Positions 1 to 7,845 of a DNA stretch of 10,228 nt are shown in pieces; positions within the stretch are counted from its first letter, which is position 1, and each line of letters opens with the position of its first letter. The notes beneath the pieces were generated by a model, which saw only the letters and a program-made list of their open reading frames with translations, was not told where the DNA came from and searched no databases. Location: positions 1 to 10,228 of the forward strand of contig CAYWXH010000061.1 of the NCBI GenBank assembly GCA_964462295.1, given 5' to 3'. The position numbers and the translations under genes are program-made. This DNA is from JALVIU01 sp964462295 (GTDB lineage: Bacteria; Atribacterota; JALVIU01).

Positions 1-299
1 ATAGATATTGGTGCACCAGATCTTACAGATACAAGTAAGGGATCCTTTTCATCCCCTAATTTCTTTCCTCTTACCTCTTCCAACCTCTTTAGATTCTCCT
101 CTACCTGTTCCTCAAGGCCTTCAGGGTATCTTTGACCTAATCTGTAAAACTCATTACATACCTCTGTGGTAATGGTAAATCCTGGTGGTACAGGGAGGCC
201 AATTCTTGTCATCTCTGCAAGACCTGCACCCTTACCCCCCAATAAAGCCTTCATACTGCCATCGCCTTCACCAAAGAAATACACATACTTCTTAGCCAT
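1..299 (-). CDS. ppdK: pyruvate, phosphate dikinase, N-terminal part (cut by window edge)
   Basis: Cytosolic enzyme that interconverts pyruvate + ATP + Pi and phosphoenolpyruvate + AMP + PPi; anaerobes use it in glycolysis or gluconeogenesis. Only the first 99 codons are present and the gene continues beyond base 1; the family is normally about 870-890 residues. They belong to the N-terminal ATP-binding domain: MAKKYVYFFGEGDG at 1-14, the glycine-rich LGGKGAGLAEM at 20-30, PVPPGFTIT at 36-44 and LLVSVRSGAP at 88-97, whose Arg93 lies in the conserved VRSGA motif. The ATG at 299 is preceded by a strong AAGGAGGT (305-312) five bases away. It follows glyS by 33 bases on the same strand with no visible terminator, so it is probably co-transcribed with glyQS. 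The regulatory kinase gene (ppsR type) that often sits between glyS and ppdK in Bacillota is absent here. Confidence 0.95.
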   Translation of the reverse strand, partial: MAKKYVYFFGEGDGSMKALLGGKGAGLAEMTRIGLPVPPGFTITTEVCNEFYRLGQRYPEGLEEQVEENLKRLEEVRGKKLGDEKDPLLVSVRSGAPIS

Positions 300-332
300 A
301 AGCTACCTCCTTTTCTTTTGTCCTTTACAGGA

Positions 333-2414
333 TTATACTAAACCTTCTATTTTAGAAAAATCCCCCAACTTTTTTAAATCTTTCAATATAAAATTAAGCA
401 ATCTTAATCTGTTTTCTCTTATATTTTCATCTTTATCCATTATAAGTACATTATCAAAAAACTTATCCACCACCTCTCTCATATCTGAGATTATCTTTAG
501 TGCACCTTCGTAATCCCTCTTATCTATAGAATTTATAAATACACCCTTTTTATTTTTCCAAAGTTCAAACAGATCTTTTTCAAATGAAGTGTTAAATAGT
601 TCGGGAGAAGGCTCTTCTGAGATTTCAAACTTTTTTATCATATTATTTATTCTATTATAAATCAAAACCACATTCTTAAATGTATCACTATTGTATAGCT
701 CACTAAAAACTTTTGCCTTATCTAATATTGCCTTTAGGGATCCAATTCTATCATCTACTATGATTGCATTTATTATATCATATTTTACATTCTCCATTGC
801 AAGGATATTTCTTATCCTATCTACAAAAAAGTCTCTTGCCATAGAGAGGTGCTCCATCTTTACAATTCCTGACTTACTCATTACCTTATATACAAGTTCC
901 AAAAGATCACAAAGGGGTATATCTATATCTGGATCTTTTATGAGGATAGATACAACACCTTGGGCCTTTCTCCTAAGACCATAGGGATCAAAAGAGCCTG
1001 TGGGTACAAGGTCAATGGAAAAATAGGAAAAAATAGAATCTAACTTATCGGCTATAGAGACTATCTTACCACCCCATGTAGATGGCAAACTATCTTTAAT
1101 ATTTTTAGGAAGATAATGTTCATATATACCCACTGCAACATCCTCTTCTTCCCCATCTAAGAGGGCATACTCTCTTCCCATAATGCCCTCTAACTCAGGA
1201 AACTCCCTTACCATGTATGTAGCAAGGTCTGCCTTAGAAAGATATGCCACCCTATCTACTAATTTTCCTACTTCAGTTCTATTTATATATTCTAATATTG
1301 CCCAAGAGATCTCCATTAGCCTTTCTACCTTATCATAAAGGGTGCCAAGTTCTTTATGAAAGACCATCTTTTTTAGGTCTTCCACGCGTTTTTCAAGGGA
1401 AACCTCTCGGTCTTTTTCGAAGTAAAACATTGCATCTTCAAGCCGTGCCCTAAGTACCCTTTCATTACCGCGAACAACTATATCTTCATTTTCCTTTTTT
1501 GTGTTAGATACAAACACAAAATATGGGAGAAGTTCTCCTTTTTTATATACAGGAAAATACCTCTGATGATCTTCCATTACAGAAACAGGTACCTCTTTTG
1601 GAAGCTTTAAATAGTCTTTGGAAAATTTTCCGTACATAACTGTAGGATATTCTACAAGGTCGATAACCTCTTCTAAGAGCCCATAAGAAGGTATTTCGGT
1701 ATCTCCTCCTAACTTCTTTGCTATCTCTTCGTATCCTTTTCTTATTATCTCTCCTCGTTCCCTTCTATTTGCAAATACATATGCATTCCTTAATTTTTCT
1801 AAATAATCCTCTGGGGCCCCTACTTCAATCTTAGTAGGCGCCAAAAACCTATGTCCATAGGTATAACGAGATGCCTTTATATCTGCTATCTCAAATTCCA
1901 CTACTTCATTTCCAAAGAGGGAGAGTATCCAATGAATTGGACGTGCAAACCTAAACTTACCCTCTCCCCAAAGCATGGTCTTTGGAAAGTAAAGTTTTTC
2001 TATTATGGATGGAATATTGGATGATAAAAGCTCAGAAGTAGGTCTTCCCCCTTCTCTCTTTATCGCATATACATATCTATTGGTACCCTCTTGCTCGACT
2101 ACCAGGTCGCTTACCTCTACCCCTTGTTTTTTCGCAAACCCCAAAGCAGCAGGAAGAGGATTTCCATCTTTATCAAAAGATGCCTTATACGGAGGACCTT
2201 TGATCTTTTTTTCAGTAGGTGTTTGCATCTCAGATAAGCCTTTTATATAAATTGCAAGCCTTCTTGGTGAACTATAAACATAGATCTCTTCATAACCAAT
2301 CTTTTCTCTATCTAAAAAGGTTTCAAAACCCTTATGGAGACCTTCCATACCAATTTTTACAAACGAAGAGGGAAGTTCTTCTGTTCCTATCTCTAATAGA
2401 AAATTTCTCTTCAT
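333..2414 (-). CDS. glyS: glycine--tRNA ligase, beta subunit
   Basis: Beta subunit of the bacterial alpha2-beta2 glycyl-tRNA synthetase, which charges tRNA-Gly in the cytosol; this subunit carries most of the tRNA-recognition surface. The 693 residues match the usual full length (about 680-700). Recognisable segments are LLEIGTEELPSSF at 6-18, SSPRRLAIYI at 48-57, LWGEGKFRFARPIHW at 148-162, MEDHQRYFPV at 280-289, the HD-like region near 352-458 (FHKELGTLYDK, then SIADKLDS) and GSFDPYGLRRKAQGV at 473-487. The last 150 residues or so would be the DALR-like anticodon-binding part. The ATG overlaps the TGA of glyQ by four bases (ATGA), which suggests translational coupling and equal subunit supply. 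Its own AAGGAG lies at 2423-2428, eight bases from the start. Confidence 0.97.
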   Translation of the reverse strand: MKRNFLLEIGTEELPSSFVKIGMEGLHKGFETFLDREKIGYEEIYVYSSPRRLAIYIKGLSEMQTPTEKKIKGPPYKASFDKDGNPLPAALGFAKKQGVEVSDLVVEQEGTNRYVYAIKREGGRPTSELLSSNIPSIIEKLYFPKTMLWGEGKFRFARPIHWILSLFGNEVVEFEIADIKASRYTYGHRFLAPTKIEVGAPEDYLEKLRNAYVFANRRERGEIIRKGYEEIAKKLGGDTEIPSYGLLEEVIDLVEYPTVMYGKFSKDYLKLPKEVPVSVMEDHQRYFPVYKKGELLPYFVFVSNTKKENEDIVVRGNERVLRARLEDAMFYFEKDREVSLEKRVEDLKKMVFHKELGTLYDKVERLMEISWAILEYINRTEVGKLVDRVAYLSKADLATYMVREFPELEGIMGREYALLDGEEEDVAVGIYEHYLPKNIKDSLPSTWGGKIVSIADKLDSIFSYFSIDLVPTGSFDPYGLRRKAQGVVSILIKDPDIDIPLCDLLELVYKVMSKSGIVKMEHLSMARDFFVDRIRNILAMENVKYDIINAIIVDDRIGSLKAILDKAKVFSELYNSDTFKNVVLIYNRINNMIKKFEISEEPSPELFNTSFEKDLFELWKNKKGVFINSIDKRDYEGALKIISDMREVVDKFFDNVLIMDKDENIRENRLRLLNFILKDLKKLGDFSKIEGLV

Positions 2415-3295
2415 CTTGCACTCTCCTTGGTATTCATAAGAGGGAAACCCCTTTCCTCTCTCTTTTTATAGTATAGCTCTCCACACATTTTGGCAAGCTC
2501 TCTTATCCTGGTCATATAGTGGGTCCTCTCTGTTACACTTAAGGCACCCCGTGCATCCAAAAGATTAAAGGTATGAGAACACTTAAGTACATAATCATAG
2601 GCAGGACTTACAAGCCCTTCTTCAATAAGGTCTTTGGCCTCTTCTTCATAAAGGGAAAACATCTTCTGTAATCTTTTAAGATTGGCCTTTTCAAAGTTAT
2701 AATAGGAAAACTCTATCTCCTCTTCTTTATGGACATCTCCATAGGTAAGTTCTCCATTCCAATCGATTAAAAATACACTATCTCTTTCTTGAAGGTACAT
2801 AGTAATTCTCTCAAGTCCATATGTAATTTCAACAGGGATAATCTTAAGGTCCATTCCACCTATCTGCTGAAAATAGGTAAACTGGGTGATTTCCATCCCA
2901 TCTAACCAGACTTCCCAACCCAGGCCCCATGCCCCAAGGGTAGGTGCCTCCCAGTTATCCTCTACAAATCTTATATCATGTTCTTTGGAATCTATCCCTA
3001 AAACCTTAAGGCTCTCAAGATATATGTCCTGGATATCAAGAGGACTTGGCTTCATAATCACTTGAAACTGATAATAGTGTTGTAATCTATTGGGATTTTC
3101 GGCATATCTTCCATCTGTAGGCCTCCTTGAAGGTTCTACATATGCAACCTTCCAAGGTTCAGGCCCAATAGATCGCAAAAAAGTAGCAGGGTTCATAGTC
3201 CCTGCCCCTACTTCTATATCATAAGGTTGATAGATTATACATCCTTGTTTAGCCCAAAAATCTTGAAGGGTAAATATAACTTCTTGAAAGTTCAA
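2411..3295 (-). CDS. glyQ: glycine--tRNA ligase, alpha subunit
   Basis: Alpha subunit of tetrameric glycyl-tRNA synthetase. It holds the class II catalytic core that makes glycyl-adenylate. At 294 residues it is full length. Family signatures are QGCIIYQPYDIEVGAGTMNP (17-36), EPSRRPTDGRY (54-64), NWEAPTLGAWGLGWEVWLDG (114-133), ITQFTYFQQIGG (136-147), VEITYGLERI (155-164) and LDARGALSVTER (246-257). The start is TTG, not ATG: translation from 3295 gives the expected MNFQEVIFTLQDFW. The strong AGGGAGGGAA (3301-3310) sits five bases upstream, and the nearest upstream ATG (3320) is out of frame. The gene is first in the glyQ-glyS-ppdK unit and has a short leader of about 35 bases from its predicted promoter, so tRNA-sensing T-box control is not expected. 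Confidence 0.97.
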   Translation of the reverse strand: MNFQEVIFTLQDFWAKQGCIIYQPYDIEVGAGTMNPATFLRSIGPEPWKVAYVEPSRRPTDGRYAENPNRLQHYYQFQVIMKPSPLDIQDIYLESLKVLGIDSKEHDIRFVEDNWEAPTLGAWGLGWEVWLDGMEITQFTYFQQIGGMDLKIIPVEITYGLERITMYLQERDSVFLIDWNGELTYGDVHKEEEIEFSYYNFEKANLKRLQKMFSLYEEEAKDLIEEGLVSPAYDYVLKCSHTFNLLDARGALSVTERTHYMTRIRELAKMCGELYYKKREERGFPLMNTKESAR

Positions 3296-3335
3296 AAGAC
3301 TTCCCTCCCTCTCTTTTCATTTTAAACTCAAAAAT

Positions 3336-3364
3336 AATATAGCAAAAAGATGGGTTATTGTCAA
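3336..3364 (-). promoter_or_regulatory. predicted sigma-70 type promoter for glyQ-glyS-ppdK
   Basis: Read on the minus strand, a perfect -35 TTGACA lies at 3364-3359. A 17-base spacer follows, then a -10 TATATT at 3341-3336, which is preceded by TGC and so is also an extended -10. The predicted transcript start is near 3329, giving a leader of about 35 bases before the glyQ TTG start. It lies back to back with the plus-strand promoter, with about 80 bases between the two -35 boxes. The call rests on sequence match only. Confidence 0.75.
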
Positions 3365-3446
3365 TCAAGAATTTAAAAATCCCTTCCTCTTATTAATACA
3401 GGCTTTCCCTAAATGATAACAAAGTAGGTATTTATTTTAAAAAGAT

Positions 3447-3475
3447 TTGCAAAATTTTGACACACATGTTATAAT
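3447..3475 (+). promoter_or_regulatory. predicted extended -10 promoter for the seven-gene plus-strand unit
   Basis: A -35-like TTGCAA (3447-3452), a 17-base spacer and a consensus -10 TATAAT (3470-3475) are present. TG at 3467-3468 makes it an extended -10 (TGTTATAAT). AT-rich tracts upstream (3430-3446) could act as an UP element. The predicted start is near 3482, leaving a leader of about 30 bases. That is too short for a magnesium-sensing M-box, although the first genes resemble magnesium transporters. Confidence 0.7.
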
Positions 3476-3512
3476 TTAGCCAAAATAAAATGTATAGGAG
3501 GGAACATAAAGC

Positions 3513-4769
3513 TTGGATGACCCCAGTAGATGGGGAGAATTGACATTACTGGTTCTCCTCATACTACTTTCGAGTTTCTTCTCAGGGACAGAAACAGCAT
3601 TAGTAGCCCTGGGGAAATACTACCTAAAAAAAGAAAATAAGGTTCTTTCTGACCTTTTAAAAGAGCCTCAGAAGACCCTCACAACGATACTTGTAGGGAA
3701 TATGTTTGTAAATGTATTTGCATCTTCTTTGGCTGCATATATTGCTGTATCTTTATGGGGAAAATATGGCCTCTGGATCTCTACTATCTTAATGACTTTT
3801 ATTATTTTACTCTTTGGGGAGATCTCACCTAAAAATATAGCTATTTATATGCCAGAGAGGATAGCGCTTCTTGCCGCATACCCCCTTCGCTTTTTTTCTA
3901 TAATTTTTTCTCCTTTGGTATATCTGCTTACAAAATTTGTAGAATTTTTCTCTTATCTCTTTGGAATAGAAACCAAAGAAGAAGACTTCTCTGAGGAAGA
4001 AGTAAATATACTACTTTCATTGGGTAAAGAAAATGGTATATTAAAAGAAGAAGAAAGGGAAATGATAGAAAAAATAATGATATTTAGAGAAACCACCCTA
4101 AAAGAGGTAATGGTCCCTAGAGTAGATATGGAGTGTTTGGAAGCAGAACTTACATTAGAGGATATTATGAAAAAAATAGGAAAACTTCACCACTCTCGTA
4201 TCCCTGTATATGAGGAAAATATAGATAATATAATAGGCATTCTATATATAAAAGATCTCTCCAAATACTTAAAAGAGGAGAAACTAAGCACACCTATAAC
4301 TAATCTCATAAGAAAACCCCTATTTGTACCAGAGAATAAACGGGCAGATGATATGCTCCAAGAGTTTATAAAGAACAACATACAAATAGCAATTGTTATA
4401 GATGAATATGGCGGTGTTGCAGGCCTTGTTACTATGGAAGACCTTATGGAGGAGATCGTCGGAGAGATTCAAGACGAGTATGATAAAGAGGAAGAGCCTA
4501 TACAAAAAATAGATGAAAACACATACATAGTGGATGGCCTTATAAATCTCTATACATTATCGGAGGAGATAGGGGTAAACATTGTTGATGAAGAAGAAGA
4601 TTTTGATACCTTAAGTGGTCTTATATTTGAACTTACATCTCATATACCAAAAGAGGGTGAAAAGGTAAAATATAAAGATATAGAATTTGAGGTAGCAAAG
4701 ATAAATAAAAACAGGATAGAAAAGGTTATTATACGACTTGGGAATCTTAAAGGAGAAGGGTCTAAATGA
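3513..4769 (+). CDS. CNNM/CorC-family membrane protein with CBS pair (first paralogue)
   Basis: Membrane protein of the CNNM/CorC (HlyC/CorC, 'hemolysin-like') family; studied members export or transport Mg2+ as dimers, gated by nucleotide bound to the cytoplasmic CBS pair. The 418 residues give the full layout: DUF21 membrane domain about 8-150 with several hydrophobic helices, CBS1 about 197-250 (VMVPRVDM, HSRIPVYE), CBS2 about 262-318 (IVIDEYGGVAGLVTMEDL) and CorC_HlyC domain about 332-410 (DTLSGLIFEL). Likely ion-site motifs are intact: SSFFSGTETAL at 20-30, VGNMFVN at 61-67 with Asn63 and Asn67, and FGEISPKN at 101-108 with Glu103. The start is TTG: GGAGGG (3497-3502) lies ten bases upstream and the nearby ATG at 3517 is out of frame. 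It overlaps the second paralogue by ATGA. The substrate is inferred from the family; the hemolysin name is historical. Confidence 0.9.
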   Translation: MDDPSRWGELTLLVLLILLSSFFSGTETALVALGKYYLKKENKVLSDLLKEPQKTLTTILVGNMFVNVFASSLAAYIAVSLWGKYGLWISTILMTFIILLFGEISPKNIAIYMPERIALLAAYPLRFFSIIFSPLVYLLTKFVEFFSYLFGIETKEEDFSEEEVNILLSLGKENGILKEEEREMIEKIMIFRETTLKEVMVPRVDMECLEAELTLEDIMKKIGKLHHSRIPVYEENIDNIIGILYIKDLSKYLKEEKLSTPITNLIRKPLFVPENKRADDMLQEFIKNNIQIAIVIDEYGGVAGLVTMEDLMEEIVGEIQDEYDKEEEPIQKIDENTYIVDGLINLYTLSEEIGVNIVDEEEDFDTLSGLIFELTSHIPKEGEKVKYKDIEFEVAKINKNRIEKVIIRLGNLKGEGSK

Positions 4770-6016
4770 TAATAAATCTTGTTATATTTCTTGTTTTTCT
4801 CGGTTTGATCGCCTTTTTTTCTGCAAGTGAGGTTGCCATTGTCTCTCAGGGGAAAATCGTGAAATTTTATAAACATAAAGATAGAAAACTCAAGTTATTA
4901 GAAGAGCTTTTAGATAAACCAGAGATAGTTCTTGGTACTATATTGGTAGGGGTAAACTTCTCTACCATCTTAACCTCAACAATTGCAACTCCTTGGTTTG
5001 TAAAGATCTTTGGGAAAGAGGGGATCCTTGTATCCACATTTGCAGTTACATTCTTTATAGTAGTATTTGGGGAGATCATACCAAAAAATATTGCAAGAAA
5101 ACGCTCCCTTGACATAGCACTAAAATCACTCACACTTCTTACCATATTTTCCAAATTTCTATACCCTGTAGTCTATATCTTTACTCAAATTACAAAACCA
5201 CTACTTTGGTTTATTGGCACAAAAAGGGGAGAGGAGAAACCCTTTATTACAAAAGAAGGTCTAAAACACATGATAGAGATGATGTATAAAGATGAAAATA
5301 TTATGGAAACAGAGAAAAAGATGGTATTAAATGTATTTGACTTCAGAGAAGTACAAGTAAAGGATATTATGACTCCCAGAATAGAGATTACAGCCATTCA
5401 TGAGGATAGCTCACTTGATGAGGCACTTCGTGTAATTTCTGAAGAAGGGCATTCTCGTATCCCCATATATGAAGAAACACTTGATGACATAACTGGGGTA
5501 ATCCATGTAAAGGATATATTTAGAAATTGGCATAAAAAAGATAACCTTACTGTAAAAGATATAGCACATGAGCCATTTTTTATTCCAGAATTTAAACATA
5601 TCGAAGAGCTCCTACAGGAATTTCGCGCAAAAAAGGTACATTTGGGTATAGTAATAGATGAATATGGTGTTGTATCAGGGGTTGTTACAATCGAAGATAT
5701 AGTAGAGGAAATCTTTGGAGAAATTCGAGATGAATTTGAAAAAGGAGAGGAAGAGTACAAAAGACTCCCCGATGGGAGTATCTGGCTAAAAGGCACCATG
5801 ACTATAGAGGATATAAATGATATATTTGGTCTTAACCTACCTGTTAATGGATTTGAAACCATATCAGGTCTTATTATGGATTTTTTAGGAAAGATACCAC
5901 AAGAAGGGGAGAGTGTAAAGTATAAGGACCTCGAAATAATTGCATCCAAAGTAAAGGAAAACAGGATATATGAGGTAATTATAAAAAAATCCAAAGGAGG
6001 CGTAACAGATAAATGA
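4766..6016 (+). CDS. CNNM/CorC-family membrane protein with CBS pair (second paralogue)
   Basis: The 416-residue tandem paralogue of the preceding gene, with the same order of parts: DUF21 membrane domain about 1-150, CBS1 about 198-252 (IMTPRIEI, HSRIPIYE), CBS2 about 262-320 (IVIDEYGVVSGVVTIEDI) and CorC_HlyC domain about 332-410 (ETISGLIMDFLG). FGEIIPKN at 101-108 keeps Glu103. The segment matching VGNMFVN of its neighbour reads VGVNFST at 61-67, so the two conserved asparagines become Val63 and Thr67. The ATG overlaps the upstream TGA (ATGA), so the pair is probably translationally coupled and could form heterodimers. AGGAG lies at 4751-4755. Family membership is secure; whether this copy transports Mg2+ is less so, because ion-site residues differ. 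Equal lengths and shared architecture point to an old duplication. Confidence 0.88.
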   Translation: MIINLVIFLVFLGLIAFFSASEVAIVSQGKIVKFYKHKDRKLKLLEELLDKPEIVLGTILVGVNFSTILTSTIATPWFVKIFGKEGILVSTFAVTFFIVVFGEIIPKNIARKRSLDIALKSLTLLTIFSKFLYPVVYIFTQITKPLLWFIGTKRGEEKPFITKEGLKHMIEMMYKDENIMETEKKMVLNVFDFREVQVKDIMTPRIEITAIHEDSSLDEALRVISEEGHSRIPIYEETLDDITGVIHVKDIFRNWHKKDNLTVKDIAHEPFFIPEFKHIEELLQEFRAKKVHLGIVIDEYGVVSGVVTIEDIVEEIFGEIRDEFEKGEEEYKRLPDGSIWLKGTMTIEDINDIFGLNLPVNGFETISGLIMDFLGKIPQEGESVKYKDLEIIASKVKENRIYEVIIKKSKGGVTDK

Positions 6017-6924
6017 AAAAAAGATGGATTCTCCTTGTATTAGGTATTATCTTACTATTTTCATATACCAATGCCTTAGGGGACACAAAAACACCTATCA
6101 TTGTAATGATCGATAATCATAAAGATGCAAGACCCCAATATGGTATAGGTGATGCGGATATAGTATATGAGGCACTTGCAGAAGGTGGCATTACAAGGTT
6201 TATGGCAATCTTCATAGATAAAAATGTATCTAAGATCGGACCTATAAGGAGTGCACGGGAATATTTTGTAAGACTTGCATATCCCTATAAAGGTCTCTAT
6301 GTACACTGCGGGGGAAGCCCTTATGCATATATTGCAATCAAAAAACTTGGGATACATGATCTTGATCAGCTTAATCATGGAGGATATTTCAAAAGAGATC
6401 ATCAAAAAAAGGCCCCACATAATCTTTTTACCTCATCATATCTTTTAGAAAGGGCTATACATACATTTAACATATCTCCCCCCACAAGAGTACCTTATTT
6501 TGGGGCATTAATAAAAAAGACACAAGATGTAGGAAAGCCTGTGAAAAAGATATACATAAAGTACAATAGAATGTATGCCATAACTTATAAATATGAAGAT
6601 GGAAGGTATATAAGGTATATAAATAATACTAAATGGATGGATGCTTTAAGTGATAAACCCATAAAAACAAATAATCTAATTATTCTATTTATACCATCAA
6701 CCCTTAGAAAAAATGACAAAGCAGGAAGGCTAAAGATGAATGTAAATGGAGTAGGTCGAGGGATACTCTTTACAGGTGGTAGTATGATGAGTATAAAATG
6801 GGTAAAACACCCCAAAGACCCTATATTCCTAATGGACAAATCAGGTGAAAGGATCACACTAAATCCGGGGAAGATCTGGATAGAAATTTTGCCCAAAGAC
6901 AAAGGAGAGATAGCATACAAATGA
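6013..6924 (+). CDS. secreted DUF3048 (YerB-like) protein
   Basis: Predicted exported protein of the DUF3048 family, to which Bacillus YerB belongs; the biochemical role is not established. The 303 residues begin with a signal peptide: MKKR, a hydrophobic stretch at 5-18 and a plausible cleavage site near Ala21-Gly23. No Cys occurs there, so it is not a lipoprotein, unlike many relatives. The N-terminal DUF3048 domain shows PIIVMIDNHKDARPQ (28-42), ADIVYEALAEGGITRFMAIF (48-67), KIGPIRSAREYF (74-85) and YVHCGGSP (96-103). The C-terminal part has a variable Lys/Tyr-rich middle, then NGVGRGILFTGGS (245-257) and GKIWIEILP (286-294). The ATG overlaps the stop of the second corC-like gene; AGGAGG (5995-6000) is 12 bases away, rather far. 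An extracytoplasmic protein between ion-transporter-like genes and era hints at an envelope-related role, but that is inference. Confidence 0.88.
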   Translation: MKKRWILLVLGIILLFSYTNALGDTKTPIIVMIDNHKDARPQYGIGDADIVYEALAEGGITRFMAIFIDKNVSKIGPIRSAREYFVRLAYPYKGLYVHCGGSPYAYIAIKKLGIHDLDQLNHGGYFKRDHQKKAPHNLFTSSYLLERAIHTFNISPPTRVPYFGALIKKTQDVGKPVKKIYIKYNRMYAITYKYEDGRYIRYINNTKWMDALSDKPIKTNNLIILFIPSTLRKNDKAGRLKMNVNGVGRGILFTGGSMMSIKWVKHPKDPIFLMDKSGERITLNPGKIWIEILPKDKGEIAYK

Positions 6925-7832
6925 TGGATAATACGGATTATAGCAAGTTCAAGGCAGGATTTGTAGGGGTTGTAGGAAAACCAAATGTAGGAAAATCTAC
7001 ACTTCTAAATACTATAATAAACCAAAAGATTACAATAGTTTCACCAAAACCTCAAACCACAAGGACACAGATGAGGGGTGTCTACAATGGAGAAGATGTG
7101 CAGATTGTATTTATAGATACCCCAGGAATCACAAAACCAAAAGATAGGTTTGAAGAACTCATAGTAGGGGCTGCATACTCTTCATTAGATGATGTGGATG
7201 CAATCCTGTTTCTTGTTGAGTCAAAAGGTGTTGAAAGCCAAGATTTAGAGATAGCAAAAAAACTCACCACACTGAAAAACCCAAATATAGTTATCGGGAT
7301 TACGAAAGTAGACCTCCTAAAGAGAAGAGAGGATATACTCCCTGTAATTGACAGTATAAGTAAAATTCTACCAGATAAAGAGTTTTTACCACTATCCTCT
7401 TTAAAGCTTATAGGTATAGATACCCTTATAAAGAAACTGAAAGATCTCCTTCCCTTCTCACCCCCTCTATATCCTAAAGACAGGGTAACAGATGTTTGGG
7501 AGAGGATCTTGGTTGCAGAGATCATAAGGGAAAAGATCTTTTTGTTTACCCATCAAGAGATACCGTATTCTACAGCAGTGGAGGTAGAAGAATACAAAGA
7601 GAGAAATGAAAATCTAGTATATATAAAGGCAAAAATCTATGTGGAAAGACAAGGTCAAAAGGCTATCCTGATAGGTAAAAATGGAGAGATGCTAAAAAAG
7701 ATAGGACAGGCTGCTCGTATAGATATCTCAGAAACTATAGGAAAAAGGGTATATCTTGATCTTTGGGTAAAGGTAGACAAAAATTGGAAGGAGAAAAAAG
7801 AACTTCTAAAAAGAATGGGTTACATCCCATAA
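6921..7832 (+). CDS. era: GTPase Era
   Basis: Essential GTPase that binds the 3' end of 16S rRNA and assists 30S subunit assembly, acting in the cytosol and at the membrane. The 303 residues are the usual length. The GTPase domain shows G1 GKPNVGKST at 19-27, G2 region PQTTRTQMRG at 44-53, G3 DTPG at 66-69, and G4 as TKVD at 128-131 instead of the usual NKxD; a G5-like LSS lies at 158-160. The C-terminal KH domain covers about 195-285, with EIPYSTAVEVEEY at 213-225 and the RNA-binding GxxG loop GKNG at 252-255. The ATG overlaps the upstream TGA. A second ATG directly follows, so initiation could be at 6921 or 6924; AGGAG at 6903-6907 favours the first. The recO gene follows after 24 bases in the same frame. 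Era next to recO is a widespread arrangement. Confidence 0.97.
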   Translation: MMDNTDYSKFKAGFVGVVGKPNVGKSTLLNTIINQKITIVSPKPQTTRTQMRGVYNGEDVQIVFIDTPGITKPKDRFEELIVGAAYSSLDDVDAILFLVESKGVESQDLEIAKKLTTLKNPNIVIGITKVDLLKRREDILPVIDSISKILPDKEFLPLSSLKLIGIDTLIKKLKDLLPFSPPLYPKDRVTDVWERILVAEIIREKIFLFTHQEIPYSTAVEVEEYKERNENLVYIKAKIYVERQGQKAILIGKNGEMLKKIGQAARIDISETIGKRVYLDLWVKVDKNWKEKKELLKRMGYIP

Positions 7833-7845
7833 TATCTACAGTTTA

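Noticed and set aside
166..513. Open reading frame of 115 codons on the plus strand
   Set aside because: It is antisense to the 3' end of glyS and the start of ppdK, and its Ser/Pro/Phe-rich product is typical of a shadow frame.
3457..3475. TTGACA at 3457-3462 as the -35 for TATAAT at 3470-3475
   Set aside because: The spacer is only seven bases; TTGCAA at 3447-3452 gives the correct 17-base spacing.
3296..3512. T-box or M-box riboswitch in the divergent region
   Set aside because: Predicted transcript starts leave only about 30-35 bases of leader on each side, and I see no terminator/antiterminator pair or specifier-loop structure.
5398..5994. Open frame of 198 codons on the minus strand
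   Set aside because: It lies wholly antisense to the second CorC paralogue, is Ser/Ile-rich with no recognisable motif, and mirrors the low stop density opposite a Glu/Lys-rich gene.
7082..7525. Open frame of 147 codons on the minus strand
   Set aside because: It is antisense to era, with a low-complexity Ser/Phe-rich product and no Shine-Dalgarno sequence.
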